From: Euclidia mi | Taxonomy: Eukaryota > Arthropoda > Insecta > Lepidoptera > Erebidae | NCBI GenBank assembly: GCA_944739405.2 | Contig: OX123187.2 | Location: 42,884,394-42,948,393, forward strand | Direction: 5' to 3' | DNA: 64,000 nt | Shown here: piece by piece, positions 11,482 to 22,766 of the stretch | How positions within the stretch are numbered: the stretch's first letter is position 1 | Layout: every line of letters begins with the position of its first letter | Program-made: the position numbers and the translations under genes | Notes under the pieces: generated by a model | What the model was told of the DNA's origin: nothing | What the model saw: the letters and a program-made list of their open reading frames with translations, nothing else | Database searches by the model: none

Positions 11482-12540
11482 GTATAGATGGTACCACTGA
11501 CAAGTCGAGTTAACCCTCGGCGGCCCATTTTGCTTCTAGCAGGTAAAGCGGGCGGTATTTTATCTCCTCTTCTTTTTGCTGTTTTCATTAATCTTCTGAC
11601 CCTTGACCTTCGGTGTACGTATCATTTATATGCTGATGACTTGCAGTTATACTCTCAGGCCACGGTAGATAATCTAACTGCTGCCATTGACGCTGTGAAT
11701 AATGATTTGACTGCTATTAAACATTGGTCCGATAGGTTTGGACTTCATGTCAACCCTTCAAAATGCCAGGCTATTATTATAGGAAGTAATCGTATGATGA
11801 GCAGAGTTAAGGCACTATCTCTTCCATCGATTTTATTTGATGGAACTGTAATAAAGGTAGGTAACTTTGAGTGTCAAAAACCTAGGATTGCATATCGACG
11901 AATCTCTTAGTTGGCAAGCTCAAGTCACGAACATGAGTAAGCGAATTACTGGGTCCCTGCGAACTCTCTATCGCTTAAGACATTTTCTTCCCGTCAGGAC
12001 AAAGGTAACGCTGGTGCAAACTTTTCTCTTCCCGGTCGTCGATTATGGTGATGTTTGTTATTTCGACCTGAATGCAGACCTTCTCGATAAACTTGACCGT
12101 CTTCTCAATAACTGCATGCGATTTATTTTTAATCTTCGCAAGTATGACCTTGTGTCTGCTTTCCGTTCCGAACTTCGCTGGTCGCCCATTCGTCAGCGCC
12201 GAAGGTTGCGCGCTCTCACGACTCTGTTTTCTCTTCTTCATTCCCCAAGTCCTCCCGTATACCTAATGTCTAATATTCAATACTTAAGCTCGATTCATTC
12301 AAAAGATCTTCGCTCTTCTAAGAATCTCTTACTTTCATGCCCCGCTCACACTTCTGGCCTTGTCCACTCTTCCTTCACTGTCCAATCAGTTCATTTTTGG
12401 AATTCCCTGCCTCTGGAGATCAGGATGGCTGCTAATCGTTGGACGTTCAAGGTTAAGGCACGTGAGCATATTCGCAAAGAGTTATTGGCACAATCATCAT
12501 AATTTTTCACATCAACAAAACTGTATATATTATAGGTATA

Positions 12541-12594
12541 TATATTATATATATCTATATATATATATATACATACATACATACATACATATCG
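12541..12594. repeat. TA and CATA microsatellite
   Basis: Runs of TATATA pass into (CATA)n directly before the A-T rich 3' end of the nested minus-strand SINE; probably expanded from that SINE's tail. Confidence 0.85.
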
Positions 12595-12842
12595 TCACGC
12601 CTTTTATCCCCGAAGGGGTAGGCAGAGGTGTATTTCTACACCCACTTTTCGCCAGATATAGTTTAGTCCCACGTAATAAGGGGCGAGCCTTTTGCCGTAC
12701 CGGGCACATTTCCAGACTCCGTGCTGCTACTGAGAATTTCGTGACAGAAAAACCCAATAACACTGCCCGACCCCGGAATCGAACCCGGGACCTCCCGATC
12801 CCACGCGCACATTTATGCCGCGAGACCAACGAGGCAGTCGTA
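12595..12842 (-). mobile_element. tRNA-derived SINE (family 1), minus strand
   Basis: The reverse complement contains the B box GGTTCGATTCCGGGG and ends with CCCCTTCGGGGATAAAAGGC. It is nested in the 3' UTR of the LINE at 11490-13264. Confidence 0.8.
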
Positions 12843-13492
12843 TAGGGTTTGATGTCGAGTTTTCCGTCTCTACGCAAAGATGGTATTTGCATCGACACCC
12901 ACGGGAAGTTAGGGGGTGGTGACACTTGTATTCTATGCCGTCAACCACACGGCAGTTATATCTTCAGTTATATTTTCGGCATTTATATATATAGGTGATT
13001 ATTTATATGATTTAAATATATATTTATCTTGAATGTATAGGTATATGTAGTCATATTGTATAAAATATGTATGTATTGTATATTATCATATTTATGTTAC
13101 TTGTCATATACATTTATTAAGCTCTTTAAACTAATTTGTACACCTACCACAATTATCTCTGTATCATCCTATGGTTGACTGGGAGAAAATGCTCGATGGC
13201 ATTAAGTCCGCCATTGTACTTACATTGTGTATCGTACATAAAGTTTAAATAAATAAATAAATGAAATATCTGAAAAACAAAACTATGGTAATGTAGCTAT
13301 GTATATAATAATATGTGTAACTGACAATTTAAAGTTTGCCATAAGGCAATTTGTAGTAGGTACGTAATAGATTCTTCTGAATTTTAATGTAGGTATCGTT
13401 ACCTAAGTAATTTTGTAAAATAATAATTTAGCAGTATCTAACGTCAAATTTGCCCTTTTCAATGATATCGTGCTCTTTGGTCTGGTGTCTTA

Positions 13493-14212
13493 GGGCGTTA
13501 TCATACTAGCGGTTTGGGAGCGGTTGCGGGGCGGAGCGGACACGCAGCGAATGCGTCGCGAACACGCCGCGGCTGCGCCGCGAGGACGTCGCGGACGCGT
13601 GGCAAATACTTTTTTTTTATGGTAATGGGTGGCAAACGAGCAGACGGATTGCCTGATGGTAAGCAATGACCGCCGCCCATGGACACAAGCAACACCACAG
13701 GAGTCACAAGTGCGTTGCCGCCCCTTTGTGTTGGGAAAAGGGATAGGATAAGGAGGGGGATGAGGGAGAAGGAATAGGGGATAGGGCCTCCGGCACTCTC
13801 ACTCACCGAACGAAACGCAACAGTTAAGGTACTGTTACTTTACGTCGATTTTCTGTGAGAGGGTAGTACTTCCCCGGTCGAGCCGGCCTATTAATGCTGA
13901 AATCAGCAAGGCTCTACTACCTGGAAAAATTATAGTTTATATACGTTAAGTTTTTGTCGCATGTTTGTACCAAATTATCAACGTACAATACATCCAGTAA
14001 CAAAATGGATTCCGACGAGGAAACACTGCTGTTGACTTTATTACTTTTACTCGCTGCGCGTTGCTTTTTACTCTTTGCGCGTCCGCAACGAATTCGTTGC
14101 GCATGCGCGGCGTGTTCGTTGCGACTGTTGTGAGCCCGTAACGAATTCGTTGCGCGCCCGCTCCGCTTTGAGAACGTTCGCAATCCGCTAGTATGAAAAG
14201 GCCCTTAAGATG
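13493..14212. mobile_element. GC-rich long-inverted-repeat MITE, interrupted by another repeat
   Basis: The left end GGGCGTTATCATACTAGCGG and the reverse complement of the right end, GGGCCTTTTCATACTAGCGG, match. The interior is rich in CGCAACGAATTCGTTGCGC-like motifs. It is split by the repeat at 13605-13918. The right flank has TTAA and the left TTAG, so a TTAA target is possible but not shown. Confidence 0.65.
13605..13918 (-). mobile_element. Dispersed repeat (GGCGGC type), copy 1
   Basis: Recognised by GGCAAACGAGCAGACGGATT, CCATGGACACAAGCAACACC, GTGCGTTGCCGCCCC and the end CCCCGGTCGAGCCGGCC. Opposite-strand copies lie at 52685-52975 and 62955-63240, and an interrupted one at 31735-32745. 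No coding capacity seen. Confidence 0.75.
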
Positions 14213-14217
14213 ACGAA

Positions 14218-14400
14218 AGCTGTCTTCCCTTTTTAAGGTTCCGTAGGAAACTGCAAGGAACCCCTTTAGTTTCGCCACATCCGTCCGTCTGCGTCTGTCC
14301 GCCCGCGGCTTTACGCGGAAACAATAAGCACTAGTAGGCTGAAATGTGGCAGGGTTATAATTATATTGTGATTACGTGGAAGAAATTGTATAATACAACT
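14218..14400. repeat. Probable dispersed repeat fragment
   Basis: Contains AAGGTTCCGTAGGAAACTG and CGTCCGTCTGCGTCTGTCCG, sequences I recognise as common in lepidopteran intergenic DNA. No ends identified. Confidence 0.4.
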
Positions 14401-15094
14401 CTGAATAGTTTTGATTTAAGGCTAGCTCCCATACCCATATTATATGCAAAAAATATTTTTATATTTTGCCGGGTAGGATATCGCTAGATAGTTCTTTTAA
14501 ACTCAATAAGGATTTGCTTTAAACCTTTTTTATTCAGGAATTCATTTGTGAAATATTTAGCAAAAACCACCTATTGCAAAGTCTCTATCTCTATCCTCAG
14601 TTTCTAAACCATGTACTTACCAGTATTTAGGTTTATATAAACTAAGCTAAATAGTTATACATAATGAACTTTCAACGAAAATTCATCACCATCATCATCT
14701 GCCTGCCGTAATCCACTGCTGTATATAGCTGCTTTCAATGAAAATTATAATGGCTTATTAGACTTTACTAATTAACAAGTAAGTATCTAATAATTGATCA
14801 ACCTAAACTTACATTTGCTAGCGATAAATTTAATATTGAGATCGAGTCCTTATTTTATCCTAAGGACATTAGGTCAAGGCTACTACTAGGGTTGGCAGAT
14901 GGCCGGGAAATCCGGAATTATAACGAAATTTTCGTTTTGTCCCACGGCCTCACTGTCTCCGATTCAGAACACCTAGCTAGATCTACTAGACCAGATCACT
15001 AGCAAACCCCTTCTCTCCTCCCAGCCAAAACAATAAAAATGAGTATAGTGTTCTCTGCTGCTAAAATTCTTAAATTGTTAATCTAAAATTGTTA

Positions 15095-15690
15095 ATTATC
15101 GCTTGCCCGGTGCCTCGAAGAGCGTTAAATCGTCGGTCCCGGCTGTCATGATGATCTTTGACAGTCGTTACGGGGAGTCAGTAGGTACCCTCCACTAAAC
15201 TGATACTGGTCTAAGTCATGGCATATCGCTATCCCTTTGGGTTGCGGAGGTCAGACGGCAGTCGCTCTGTGGAAAAGTTGACATTCAGTCATATCTGGTT
15301 AGACCAGTAGGTAAGCGGACCTCGGGCTCCAAGGCGTGTAAGTCTTGGATGCAACCGGGATAACGCTAGGCCGATGATGATGATGAGTATTCTCTGATGC
15401 TAACCGACTGCCAAGCAGAGGGTATACTTTAACTTTCCAAAGTTTGGAAATTATATTGAATTGAAAATAGTCGCTTGTCCCTTGCTTCGGGGGGCACGTT
15501 AAAGTGTCGGTCCCGGCTGTCATAAAGATCTTTGAGAATCGTTCCTGCGTGACAGTAGGTACTCTCAAATAGACTGATATTGGTCTAAACCTCATCATAT
15601 CTCAGTCTTTTTGGTTTGCTATTCGGTTATAAACGGACCCCGTGCTCCAAGGCGTAAGTGCCATCGGGATAACGCTAGGATGATGATGAC
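15095..15690 (+). mobile_element. Two tandem family 2 SINE 3' halves
   Basis: 15095-15385 and 15395-15690 both carry the family 2 sections AGCGTTAAATCGTCGGTCCC or equivalent, GATCTTTGACAGTCGTTACG, the GGATAACGCTAGG end and GATGATGATGA tails. Neither has an intact tRNA-like head. Confidence 0.65.
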
Positions 15691-16309
15691 GATGATGATT
15701 ATTCACTGTTAGATAATTCAACGGAAAAAAGATGTCTTAACTTGCAATTTCTTGCCTATTAAATTCCGTTGTATCTGACCGGACATAACGACGTTTATTG
15801 TATGTACAATGGCCAAACTTGATGCTAGTACACCATAAAGGCGAAAATCGCTCAGCAAGACATCGTCGCTATCAGTGCTACTTTACACACACATTGACAC
15901 TCGTATACAAAACTAGTTTCTAGTGTGCCTCGACTCTATGAGCGAGCCAAGCGTTTTTTTTTTCAAACTGGTCCACCGCCGACTTGTTTGACTGTACGTA
16001 TCTCGATTTATGTTAGGTTTTTTATAGTCTTAAAATAGGTCCGCTAACCTAGCAGTTGGTAGTCAGATCAGTCAGCTATTGGGAACTGATGCGACAAATA
16101 AAGCTCGATCTGTTCCTATATAAGTATGATAGGGGGACAGACCAAACCTTATTCACCTATCTGTCTAAGGTGACGAGGGGAGAGATAGGAATATTTAGAG
16201 TACTTGTGACCACTAGGCTAAAGGCAAGCAGATACGGAAAAGATATACCCTATAACTTCATTGTCATTGGCGTGTATATAGCAGGAGGACCGGGTGGACA
16301 GTTCCCATC

Positions 16310-16560
16310 GCTGTGTGGTGGAATTTTGGTTCATCATCATCATCAGCCCTTAACAGTCCACTGCTCCTTACAAAGGAGGAATTGGCCTACTATACCACGC
16401 TGGCCAAACGGGTTGGTATAGGGTTTGTTTCAAGTTTTCCTTCCCTTACAGCGCTGTTCTCTGCATAATATGGTCTCTCTGTCGGCTCTTACGACACCCA
16501 TGGGATGATATGGGGTGGTGACATTCCGTATTCTTAATCCGTCACCACACGGACGATATT
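16310..16560 (+). mobile_element. Dispersed repeat (ACAGTCCACTGC type), copy 1
   Basis: Starts with TTCATCATCATCATCAGCCC, contains CAAACGGGTTGGTATAGGG and ends GTCACCACACGG. Copies: 16897-17140 (same flanking GCTGTGTGGTGGAATTTTGG, so a local duplication), 35672-35905, 31146-31388 (minus), and a piece at 39318-39372. Confidence 0.7.
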
Positions 16561-16896
16561 GGATATCACGAGTAGTAAATTACGAAAAGTGTGGTTAGGA
16601 TAACAAAATAAAAACATGCAATAAAAGTGAGTACCGGTAAGTAGGTTGATTGATGAGTAGAATAGTCCATCCTTGATATTAAATTGCTCCAGTTGGGATG
16701 TCGTTTTTAATACAATTGCTGATCACCATCTGCCTTTTTAATTAAAACCTTTCCGTCCGAAATCCAACAATATTTAATCTTGTTACATTTTCTTAGTTCT
16801 CTAGCATGATAAAAAAGCTTACGTGCGTTAGCAGTGAGGTTTTCAGCCAGATAAATAGGGTCACTGCCTATCAGGCCTGCGTGGCTCAGATTCAGT

Positions 16897-17140
16897 TTAC
16901 TCGCTGTGTGGTGGAATTTTGGTTCATCATCATCATCAGCCCTTAACAGTCCACTGCTCCTTACAAAGAAGGAATTGGCCTACTATACCACGCTGGCCAA
17001 ACGGGTAGGTATAGGGATTGTTTCAAGTTTTCCTTCCCTTAGAGCGCTGTTCTTTGCATTATATGGTCTCTCTGTTGGCTCTTACGACACACATGCGATG
17101 ATATGGGATGGTGACATTCTGTATTCTTAATCAGTCACCG
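16897..17140 (+). mobile_element. Dispersed repeat (ACAGTCCACTGC type), copy 2
   Basis: Nearly identical to 16310-16560, including the left flank GCTGTGTGGTGGAATTTTGG, which points to segmental duplication rather than two independent insertions. The final GTCACCACACGG is degraded. Confidence 0.7.
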
Positions 17141-17143
17141 ATA

Positions 17144-18716
17144 ATAACCGATTCGAAATTCTAGGCTAGACTCCTATGAAACTTCATACAATTGTATTTT
17201 GAAGATCTAGGAAGTCCACCCTGGAAAATAACCCTAGATAAACCAACGTTCATGGTGAACCTCATGGTCAATGTGGTAGGTAGGTATTTTCCAACGGCTG
17301 ATTCATTATGACATGTATAATATGCATGTAATGTTAAGATGATACTAGTATGCTATAAAGGTATACTTGCATAGATGTATACCTACGGATTTTATGACGC
17401 ACACACGTCCACTTTATTATGTACTATATCTATGTACATATATTTAATTGCTGAGCAAATCCAATGTCACGAGAATAAAGTACATTTTCATATCAACTTG
17501 TGTTATCTGTTATTACCTAATCGTAGAAGTAGCCGACGTGTAAAATTTACATTTTCTTTATTATTATTTATCCAATGGCTTTCTGATCACCTTACTTACA
17601 ATATAAGATACATTTTATCTTATTCATAAGTGAAACGATAAAACAAAAATATTACGTAGAAAATTAAAAAATAATGAAATTGTTAGTAAATAACTAAAAA
17701 ATATCGTGTTCATTCCTGGCTAACCAGCTCAATGGTAACATTGCATACCTATTATTGTTTTGTTACCTATTTCACCTGTATACTAGTTTCATGATATTAC
17801 AAGAACTAATAGTAGGGGGAAATCGAGCTTCTAAGATTGTTTTACATAGTTACAGATTAAAAAACAAACAAACAAAAAAACAATAAGCGGGCAATACCTA
17901 TTTCACAAACATTAAACCCTTTTTAGTTTAAATAAATATCTAATATATTCATTGGTGTCATGCAATATATAATTCTTGAAAATCAATTTAAATAGCATCC
18001 TGCGTTTTGACATTTAGTTAATCCTAATTCATTGGACATCCAAAAATTGCTACCCACATCATAATATAAACAATATCAAAGTTGCAGTTTTAGGCAACGC
18101 CACGCAAAAATAGATAATTTATCGCATTATGTATTATACGATAGCAAAATCTCATATATTTGCGTCGTATTGAAATCAAACGTATTGAAAACAATTTCAG
18201 TCCAGTCATAAATTATTATTGTACCCTTACTTCACTGATCTGAGATTGTACCTATGTATTTACAACATGTTTATTTAACTGTTTTGCATTTGTGTTGTTT
18301 TATGCAAAACACACATTTATGCAAAAAATACTTCGGAAATATTTAAAAAGATCCTAATATTTTTTGTTTGCTGTTTAAATAGTAAATACTTTGAAGATTG
18401 ATTAATTTAAGTTTGCAGTTTAATAATTATGTTGTTGCTAAATTTATTGATTAGATCATACAAATGTATCTTATCATTGCATTTTGTTCTACAAGTCAAT
18501 AATGAAAAAACTTCGGTAAAAATATCAATCAGAATCACTTAGGTACTACAAAACAATCAAATATGTATGTACGTATTATAATAATATGAGGATAATACAC
18601 AAAGTCTAGTACTAGTGGTAACAAAATAAAACAATGAATTAATTTTCAATACAATTAGTATTTAATTCAACAACTTAATTTAACATTACATACTCTTCTA
18701 ATAATCTCATAAAACG
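17144..18716. other. No gene seen
   Basis: AT-rich DNA with no supported exon, RNA gene or recognisable transposon. The last part is presumably the downstream flank of the gene at 18887-19498. Confidence 0.5.
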
Positions 18717-18886
18717 TTTAATCACAATTATTTTACAATGCTTAATCCGCGACATTCCATTGGTGCCGTACAACTTACGTCATTAGTTGTTATTGATGGC
18801 GATAAAATATTCCTTCGCGAAATCACGACGCTTAATCACTTACCGCACAGTAGTGTCATGTATATTGCACAACAACTTAATTTCCA

Positions 18887-19498
18887 CTAATCTTTTTTGA
18901 CACACTCTCCATTTATCCGAACCATACCTGGCGGGCACGGGTCCCCGTTGAAGGACGAACGTTCATCTAAATCAACTACTGCAGGTATCCCATCGGTGTT
19001 ATTTGTAGGTTTCACTGTTGGCACATTATCACTAGAAACATTGCTCCTTGGTGGTTTTACAAGGTTCACATTATCATTCACAGCAGCCACTGTATTCCTC
19101 GCAAAGGTTCCGTCTCCGTTCACGCCGAAACTACTTGGTTTACCAGCGTTATTTTCTGTTAAGTTATTGTCCAAAGGTCGTTCCATCTTGGGCGATATCT
19201 TAGTCGATATAAAAAGTTTCCGCTTCGGCTCGGTTCCTCTCACGGTCTGCGGTGTAAGGTGAAGGTTGACACTTCCGCTGGTTGCTTGCAAATGATCAGC
19301 TGGTCGGTATGCGTTCGTGTACAGACGCTGTGTGGGTGCCGGGGTTTGGAATCTCCCGTGTTCGCGATGTGAAACCGGTCTGTCATCAAACGAGGGTACG
19401 GGCCTTGTGTGTACAACTCGTAGTCGTGACGCGTCCGCCTCCTGTCCGTGGATTTTTCCTACTACTAATAAACCGAGCAAGATGAATAATTCACTCAT
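18887..19498 (-). CDS. Secreted precursor with C-terminal GBP/ENF-like peptide
   Basis: A single-exon frame of 203 residues. Residues 1-18 form a signal peptide (MSELFILLGLLVVGKIHG). The middle is polar, Pro/Asn/Arg-rich and has no domain I recognise. The last 23 residues follow an Arg (VDLDER) and read SSFNGDPC, then PPGMVRINGEC, then VKKD. Lepidopteran growth-blocking/paralytic (ENF) peptides are also about 23 residues, are released after an Arg from the precursor's C terminus, have an F-N/S-G before the first Cys, and carry a C-x2-G-x(4-6)-G-x-C core; this sequence gives C-P-P-G-x5-G-E-C with exactly two cysteines. I infer a cytokine-like stress or immune peptide; ENF itself is not conserved (SSF). 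It has no similarity to genes B-F. ATTAAA signals on the minus strand lie at 18717-18722 and 18661-18666. Confidence 0.8.
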   Translation of the reverse strand: MSELFILLGLLVVGKIHGQEADASRLRVVHTRPVPSFDDRPVSHREHGRFQTPAPTQRLYTNAYRPADHLQATSGSVNLHLTPQTVRGTEPKRKLFISTKISPKMERPLDNNLTENNAGKPSSFGVNGDGTFARNTVAAVNDNVNLVKPPRSNVSSDNVPTVKPTNNTDGIPAVVDLDERSSFNGDPCPPGMVRINGECVKKD

Positions 19499-19562
19499 GA
19501 CACAGGATATAATTATAATCTGTCACAGTTCTGGCTTTTGTTCGATATATTTGTTATTTTAG

Positions 19563-20640
19563 TAATAGTAACCAATAGGGATGTGCTTATTGGGAAACAG
19601 CTGGTGCCGTAATAAGGAATCTGTTTGTTGTTCATTTGGCTTCACGCTTTTTGCACTTAAGGCCAAGGCATTAAGTTAATTATAGTTTCGTGGGCAACAG
19701 GTGGAAAATCGCCGCTTAGTAGGGCCATCAACAAAATCTACGCACGCAACAGGATTCAAATATATTTATAGCGGTTTTTGTAGCTATTAATAAATATAAC
19801 TTAACAGTGACCTTGTGAAGCATATAAATTGCTATAGCGTTGGATTTTCTTATTGTTGTTCTCGAGTTGTGGGCATTTTAGAGTTCACTGAGTAATTTCG
19901 TGAACATCAAACTCCACAAAATAAATAGACATACATTAATATTCCACACGCAGGTATAATATGATTATCAATTAACCACAAACACCTATTACTTTGTTCA
20001 CAGGTATATAATTACGACAGATGCATAAGACTTGGTATGTGGCAAACATACAGATGCTGCAAAATAATTATCTGTCTAGTATCACTGACCACAACCAGTA
20101 TAAATAAACGAGGAAAATAAGATACCTAAATAAGAATTCAACGAGTCAGAGCTATTTTATAGATGACATCACTACCTACTGTATTATTTGGTATAAATAG
20201 GTACCTGTAAGCATCTTTATAACCATTAACACTTTATTGTAGATTTTATGGATTTTATAAATCCTTTAATGATGCAAAGCGGTTGGTATTCGCCTTAAAC
20301 ATCTGAGCATAATTTATAGATGCGATATAAACTAGCGATTGTCTTCATAATAAGTACTTTGAAGGCAAAGCAATACTTAGAAAAAAACGTTTTTGTCTTT
20401 TATGCAATCATTCACGCCATGTAGTGTTCAAATGTCACTTCCTATTTCAACTTTGTTTCTGATAGGGCTTTAATATTTCAAACATTTTATTTTGATTCTA
20501 ATAATTAGCATTAAGTAGCGGAACTGCTGCCTACAATTTATTCATTAGCCACATTAAATATAATGTAACTGTACACACACATAGGTAATTAATTGATTTG
20601 TCATTGAAGTATAAAACGTACAATTACGAAGTATAATTAC
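19563..20640. other. Intergenic region between A and B
   Basis: Unique AT-rich sequence; no exon or repeat could be supported. The part next to 19563 should hold the promoter of the precursor gene at 18887-19498 (ATTGG and an AT-rich box on the minus strand), but this is not conclusive. Confidence 0.45.
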
Positions 20641-20644
20641 GGCA

Positions 20645-20650
20645 TTTATT
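20645..20650 (-). terminator. Poly(A) signal AATAAA, gene B
   Basis: AATAAA on the minus strand, about 62 bases after the stop codon at 20712. Confidence 0.6.
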
Positions 20651-20711
20651 AAAAAGGTAAATAAAGTTTTTCTTATAACACTATGAATGTCATTGGTAAT
20701 TACTTTCGAGT

Positions 20712-21779
20712 TTACTCGTTTTGTATCCTTATGTCGATAGGTAAGGTTTCGTCGTCGTCGTCTTCAGCTTGAGGTTTACTGTTACTATTCGTTTCTCGCT
20801 TAGGGGCATTGACTTCTATTTTGTCACCTCCGTAGACATATTCATTAGGATTGAGGGGCACAAACAGAGGACTATCATCAGTCGGCTTTTTAGTAGTTTT
20901 TTGTACCTTGTCATTACTATTGTGTATATCCGTTTGGTATCCGGTATCATGTGGTTTTTGGTTGTTATTATTGCCGTAATTAGGTCCGTTGGGGCCGTTG
21001 GTCACATTGTCATCTACAGGATTTTTTACAGGTTTGTTGTTGAAATTATCCGTGGGCTGTTCTTGATTTGGCCCGCCTTGGTTTGAATTTTCGTTAGGAT
21101 TTGATGGCTGATTGTAATTGTTGCCATTATTGTTAGGATTTTGATTGCCTTGTTGCTTAGGATTTCCATACTGACCATTCCAGTTGCCGTTTTGGTTGCC
21201 ATTCTGGTTGTTAGGTTTGCCATACTGGTTTTGATTACCATACTGGTTATTAGGATTACCGTACTGATTATTGGGATTTCCATACTGGTTATTGGGATTG
21301 CCATTCTGGTTATTGGGTCTCCAATTTGGGTTATTCAGGTTGCCATATTGGCCGTTTCCTTGGTTATTGTAGTTCCCATAGCCGTTGCCGTAATTATTGT
21401 TGCCAGGGTTCTGGTTGCCATAAGGATTTCCGTTCCCATGCTGGTTGTGGCCAGGTCTTTGATGGTGATGGTGATGATGTGAATTTTGATTACCGTATCC
21501 ATTTTGATTTTGTTGTTCACCATTTGATTGATCTGTTTCCTGTACCACAACTATGATGGTCTCCTGCGGTTTCCCTTGATTATTTTGGCCTCTAGGTGGG
21601 TAGCGTTGTCCATGTCCATGAGGGTGCAAAATAGCCTCGCCAGCCACATGTGCGCCCTGAGCCAAGCCACCTATAATCGTGCCAGCTCTCTCATGGGCTC
21701 CATGTAGAATATCTTTCAGCAAGGAACCATCACAAAATGTCACAATAGATAACGCAAACAAAACTAAAACGAATTTCAT
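20712..21779 (-). CDS. Gene B: secreted Asn/Gly-rich repeat protein with IDIR tail
   Basis: Single exon, 355 residues. Signal peptide MKFVLVLFALSIVTFCDG, then the family module (residues 19-55: SLLKDILHGAHERAGTIIGG). Residues 85-115 hold a His run in a Gln/Asn context. Residues about 120-250 are tandem 7-residue units of the type NPNNQYG with many variants. The C terminus has PLNPNEYVYGGDKIEVNAPK, an acidic run and PIDIRIQNE, matching gene C (PLKGYVYGGGKIDINAQK... PIDIRV). The protein has a single Cys, in the signal peptide, and no domain I recognise. It is a secreted, disordered protein; structural (silk- or cuticle-like) or haemolymph roles are possible, and none is shown. The start is fixed by signal-peptide alignment with its paralogues. 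The Asn/Gln codons in the repeat explain the false open frames in other phases. Confidence 0.88.
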   Translation of the reverse strand: MKFVLVLFALSIVTFCDGSLLKDILHGAHERAGTIIGGLAQGAHVAGEAILHPHGHGQRYPPRGQNNQGKPQETIIVVVQETDQSNGEQQNQNGYGNQNSHHHHHHQRPGHNQHGNGNPYGNQNPGNNNYGNGYGNYNNQGNGQYGNLNNPNWRPNNQNGNPNNQYGNPNNQYGNPNNQYGNQNQYGKPNNQNGNQNGNWNGQYGNPKQQGNQNPNNNGNNYNQPSNPNENSNQGGPNQEQPTDNFNNKPVKNPVDDNVTNGPNGPNYGNNNNQKPHDTGYQTDIHNSNDKVQKTTKKPTDDSPLFVPLNPNEYVYGGDKIEVNAPKRETNSNSKPQAEDDDDETLPIDIRIQNE

Positions 21780-21826
21780 TTTTTAAACAAATATTATAGA
21801 TTGTATCTAACTAGATCCGTCTGTGT

Positions 21827-21860
21827 TGTCTGTTCGAGTGCGGTGTACGTTTACGAATGC
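21827..21860 (-). promoter_or_regulatory. Conserved start-proximal element, gene B
   Basis: 27 of 34 bases match 34936-34969, in front of gene C. On the minus strand the shared core is GTACACCG, and the 5' edge reads GCATTCG, compatible with an initiator. It lies 48-81 bases before the ATG. Being conserved between paralogues whose coding bodies have diverged suggests a function in transcription start or the 5' UTR. Confidence 0.5.
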
Positions 21861-22682
21861 ACACACTAAGTAGACATCTTCACATTGTGAATGATATTAT
21901 CTTGTAAACCTGTTTTCTTGTAAATTTATACAGGAAAAATGTAGTGATTAAATAAATTCCGTGTTTTACGTGGTTAAAATATTCTAAGTTAATTAGAAAT
22001 TTATTAGAGTCGTTCATGTACCTACGTCCATTTTACCGATATTAAGACACTCAGTACTTTTGTGGCATGTTGTCAAAACTTCAGAACATAATGAGTTTTA
22101 AGGAATATAAGCTTTTTATGCCTATTATGATTCAATACCTTTACATATTCCATAGTTAGGAGTATTCATTACTTTTATAAATATTAGCGCTCATCTTTGT
22201 TATGTTCTAACACTTGTCATAATTTTATCATTGTTTTCCTCCATGGCGTCATCTGATCTAGTATCCATTGCGTGTTACATTGACGTGATACGTTGTTCAC
22301 AAGAATTATAATTCATTGGCTTATTGGATATTAAACTCGTTCCATCGTGGACACTCGTTTCACCTTGATTTTGTACTTGAGAGCGTCGAACACGTCATGA
22401 GGTCGGTTGTGAGCTGCTACGATTCTAGTCTCAGATATCACTCGACAAAACTAAATAATACACGTGAGGTGAATTAAATTAGTATTACTCATATTGTCAT
22501 AGCATGGAATCCCAGTTTTTTTATAAGTACAACGGAAAAACCTTGTGTACTACCGGTGTAGTCCCACATGGTTTAATTGACTGCACGTATAGGGTGGTGG
22601 TCTGTATAAAAGGCTGATCCACAAATTCTGAGTCTGGGTGCCCAGTGGAGTTGTTTGAATGCTCGTAAAGTGGGACACTCCA

Positions 22683-22766
22683 CGATATTTCGGCATTGTT
22701 TCAAGCGTCATGTTCACGGATGTACCTACTCTTCGGCTCTCGGCTTGAAACAGTGCCGAAATATCG
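22683..22766. repeat. 24-bp inverted repeat, probable MITE piece
   Basis: CGATATTTCGGCATTGTTTC at 22683 and its near-complement ending at 22766 (arms 22683-22706 and 22743-22766, one or two mismatches), spaced by 36 bases. The surrounding 22560-22800 looks repetitive, but no target duplication was found. Confidence 0.6.

Larger units (their letters stand above)
11490..13264 (+). pseudogene. 5'-truncated non-LTR retrotransposon, RT 3' half
   Basis: 11540-11880 and 11867-12502 encode the palm and thumb of a jockey/CR1-like reverse transcriptase: GILSPLLFAVFINLL, catalytic YADD at 11629-11640, HVNPSKCQAIIIG, then KNLGLHIDESLSWQAQV and VDYGDVCYFDLN. One frameshift near 11870 separates the two frames. 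The 5' half (endonuclease, fingers) is missing. The element's 3' UTR continues after a nested TA/CATA microsatellite (12541-12594) and a minus-strand SINE (12595-12842) to a common lepidopteran LINE tail, AAGTCCGCCATTGTAC plus (TAAA)n at 13246-13264. A similar tail occurs at 52190-52330. Confidence 0.8.

Noticed and set aside
21026..21556. Open frames in other phases across gene B
   Set aside because: Shadows created by the Asn/Gln-rich codon repeats; they lack a signal peptide or motif and change with the repeat.
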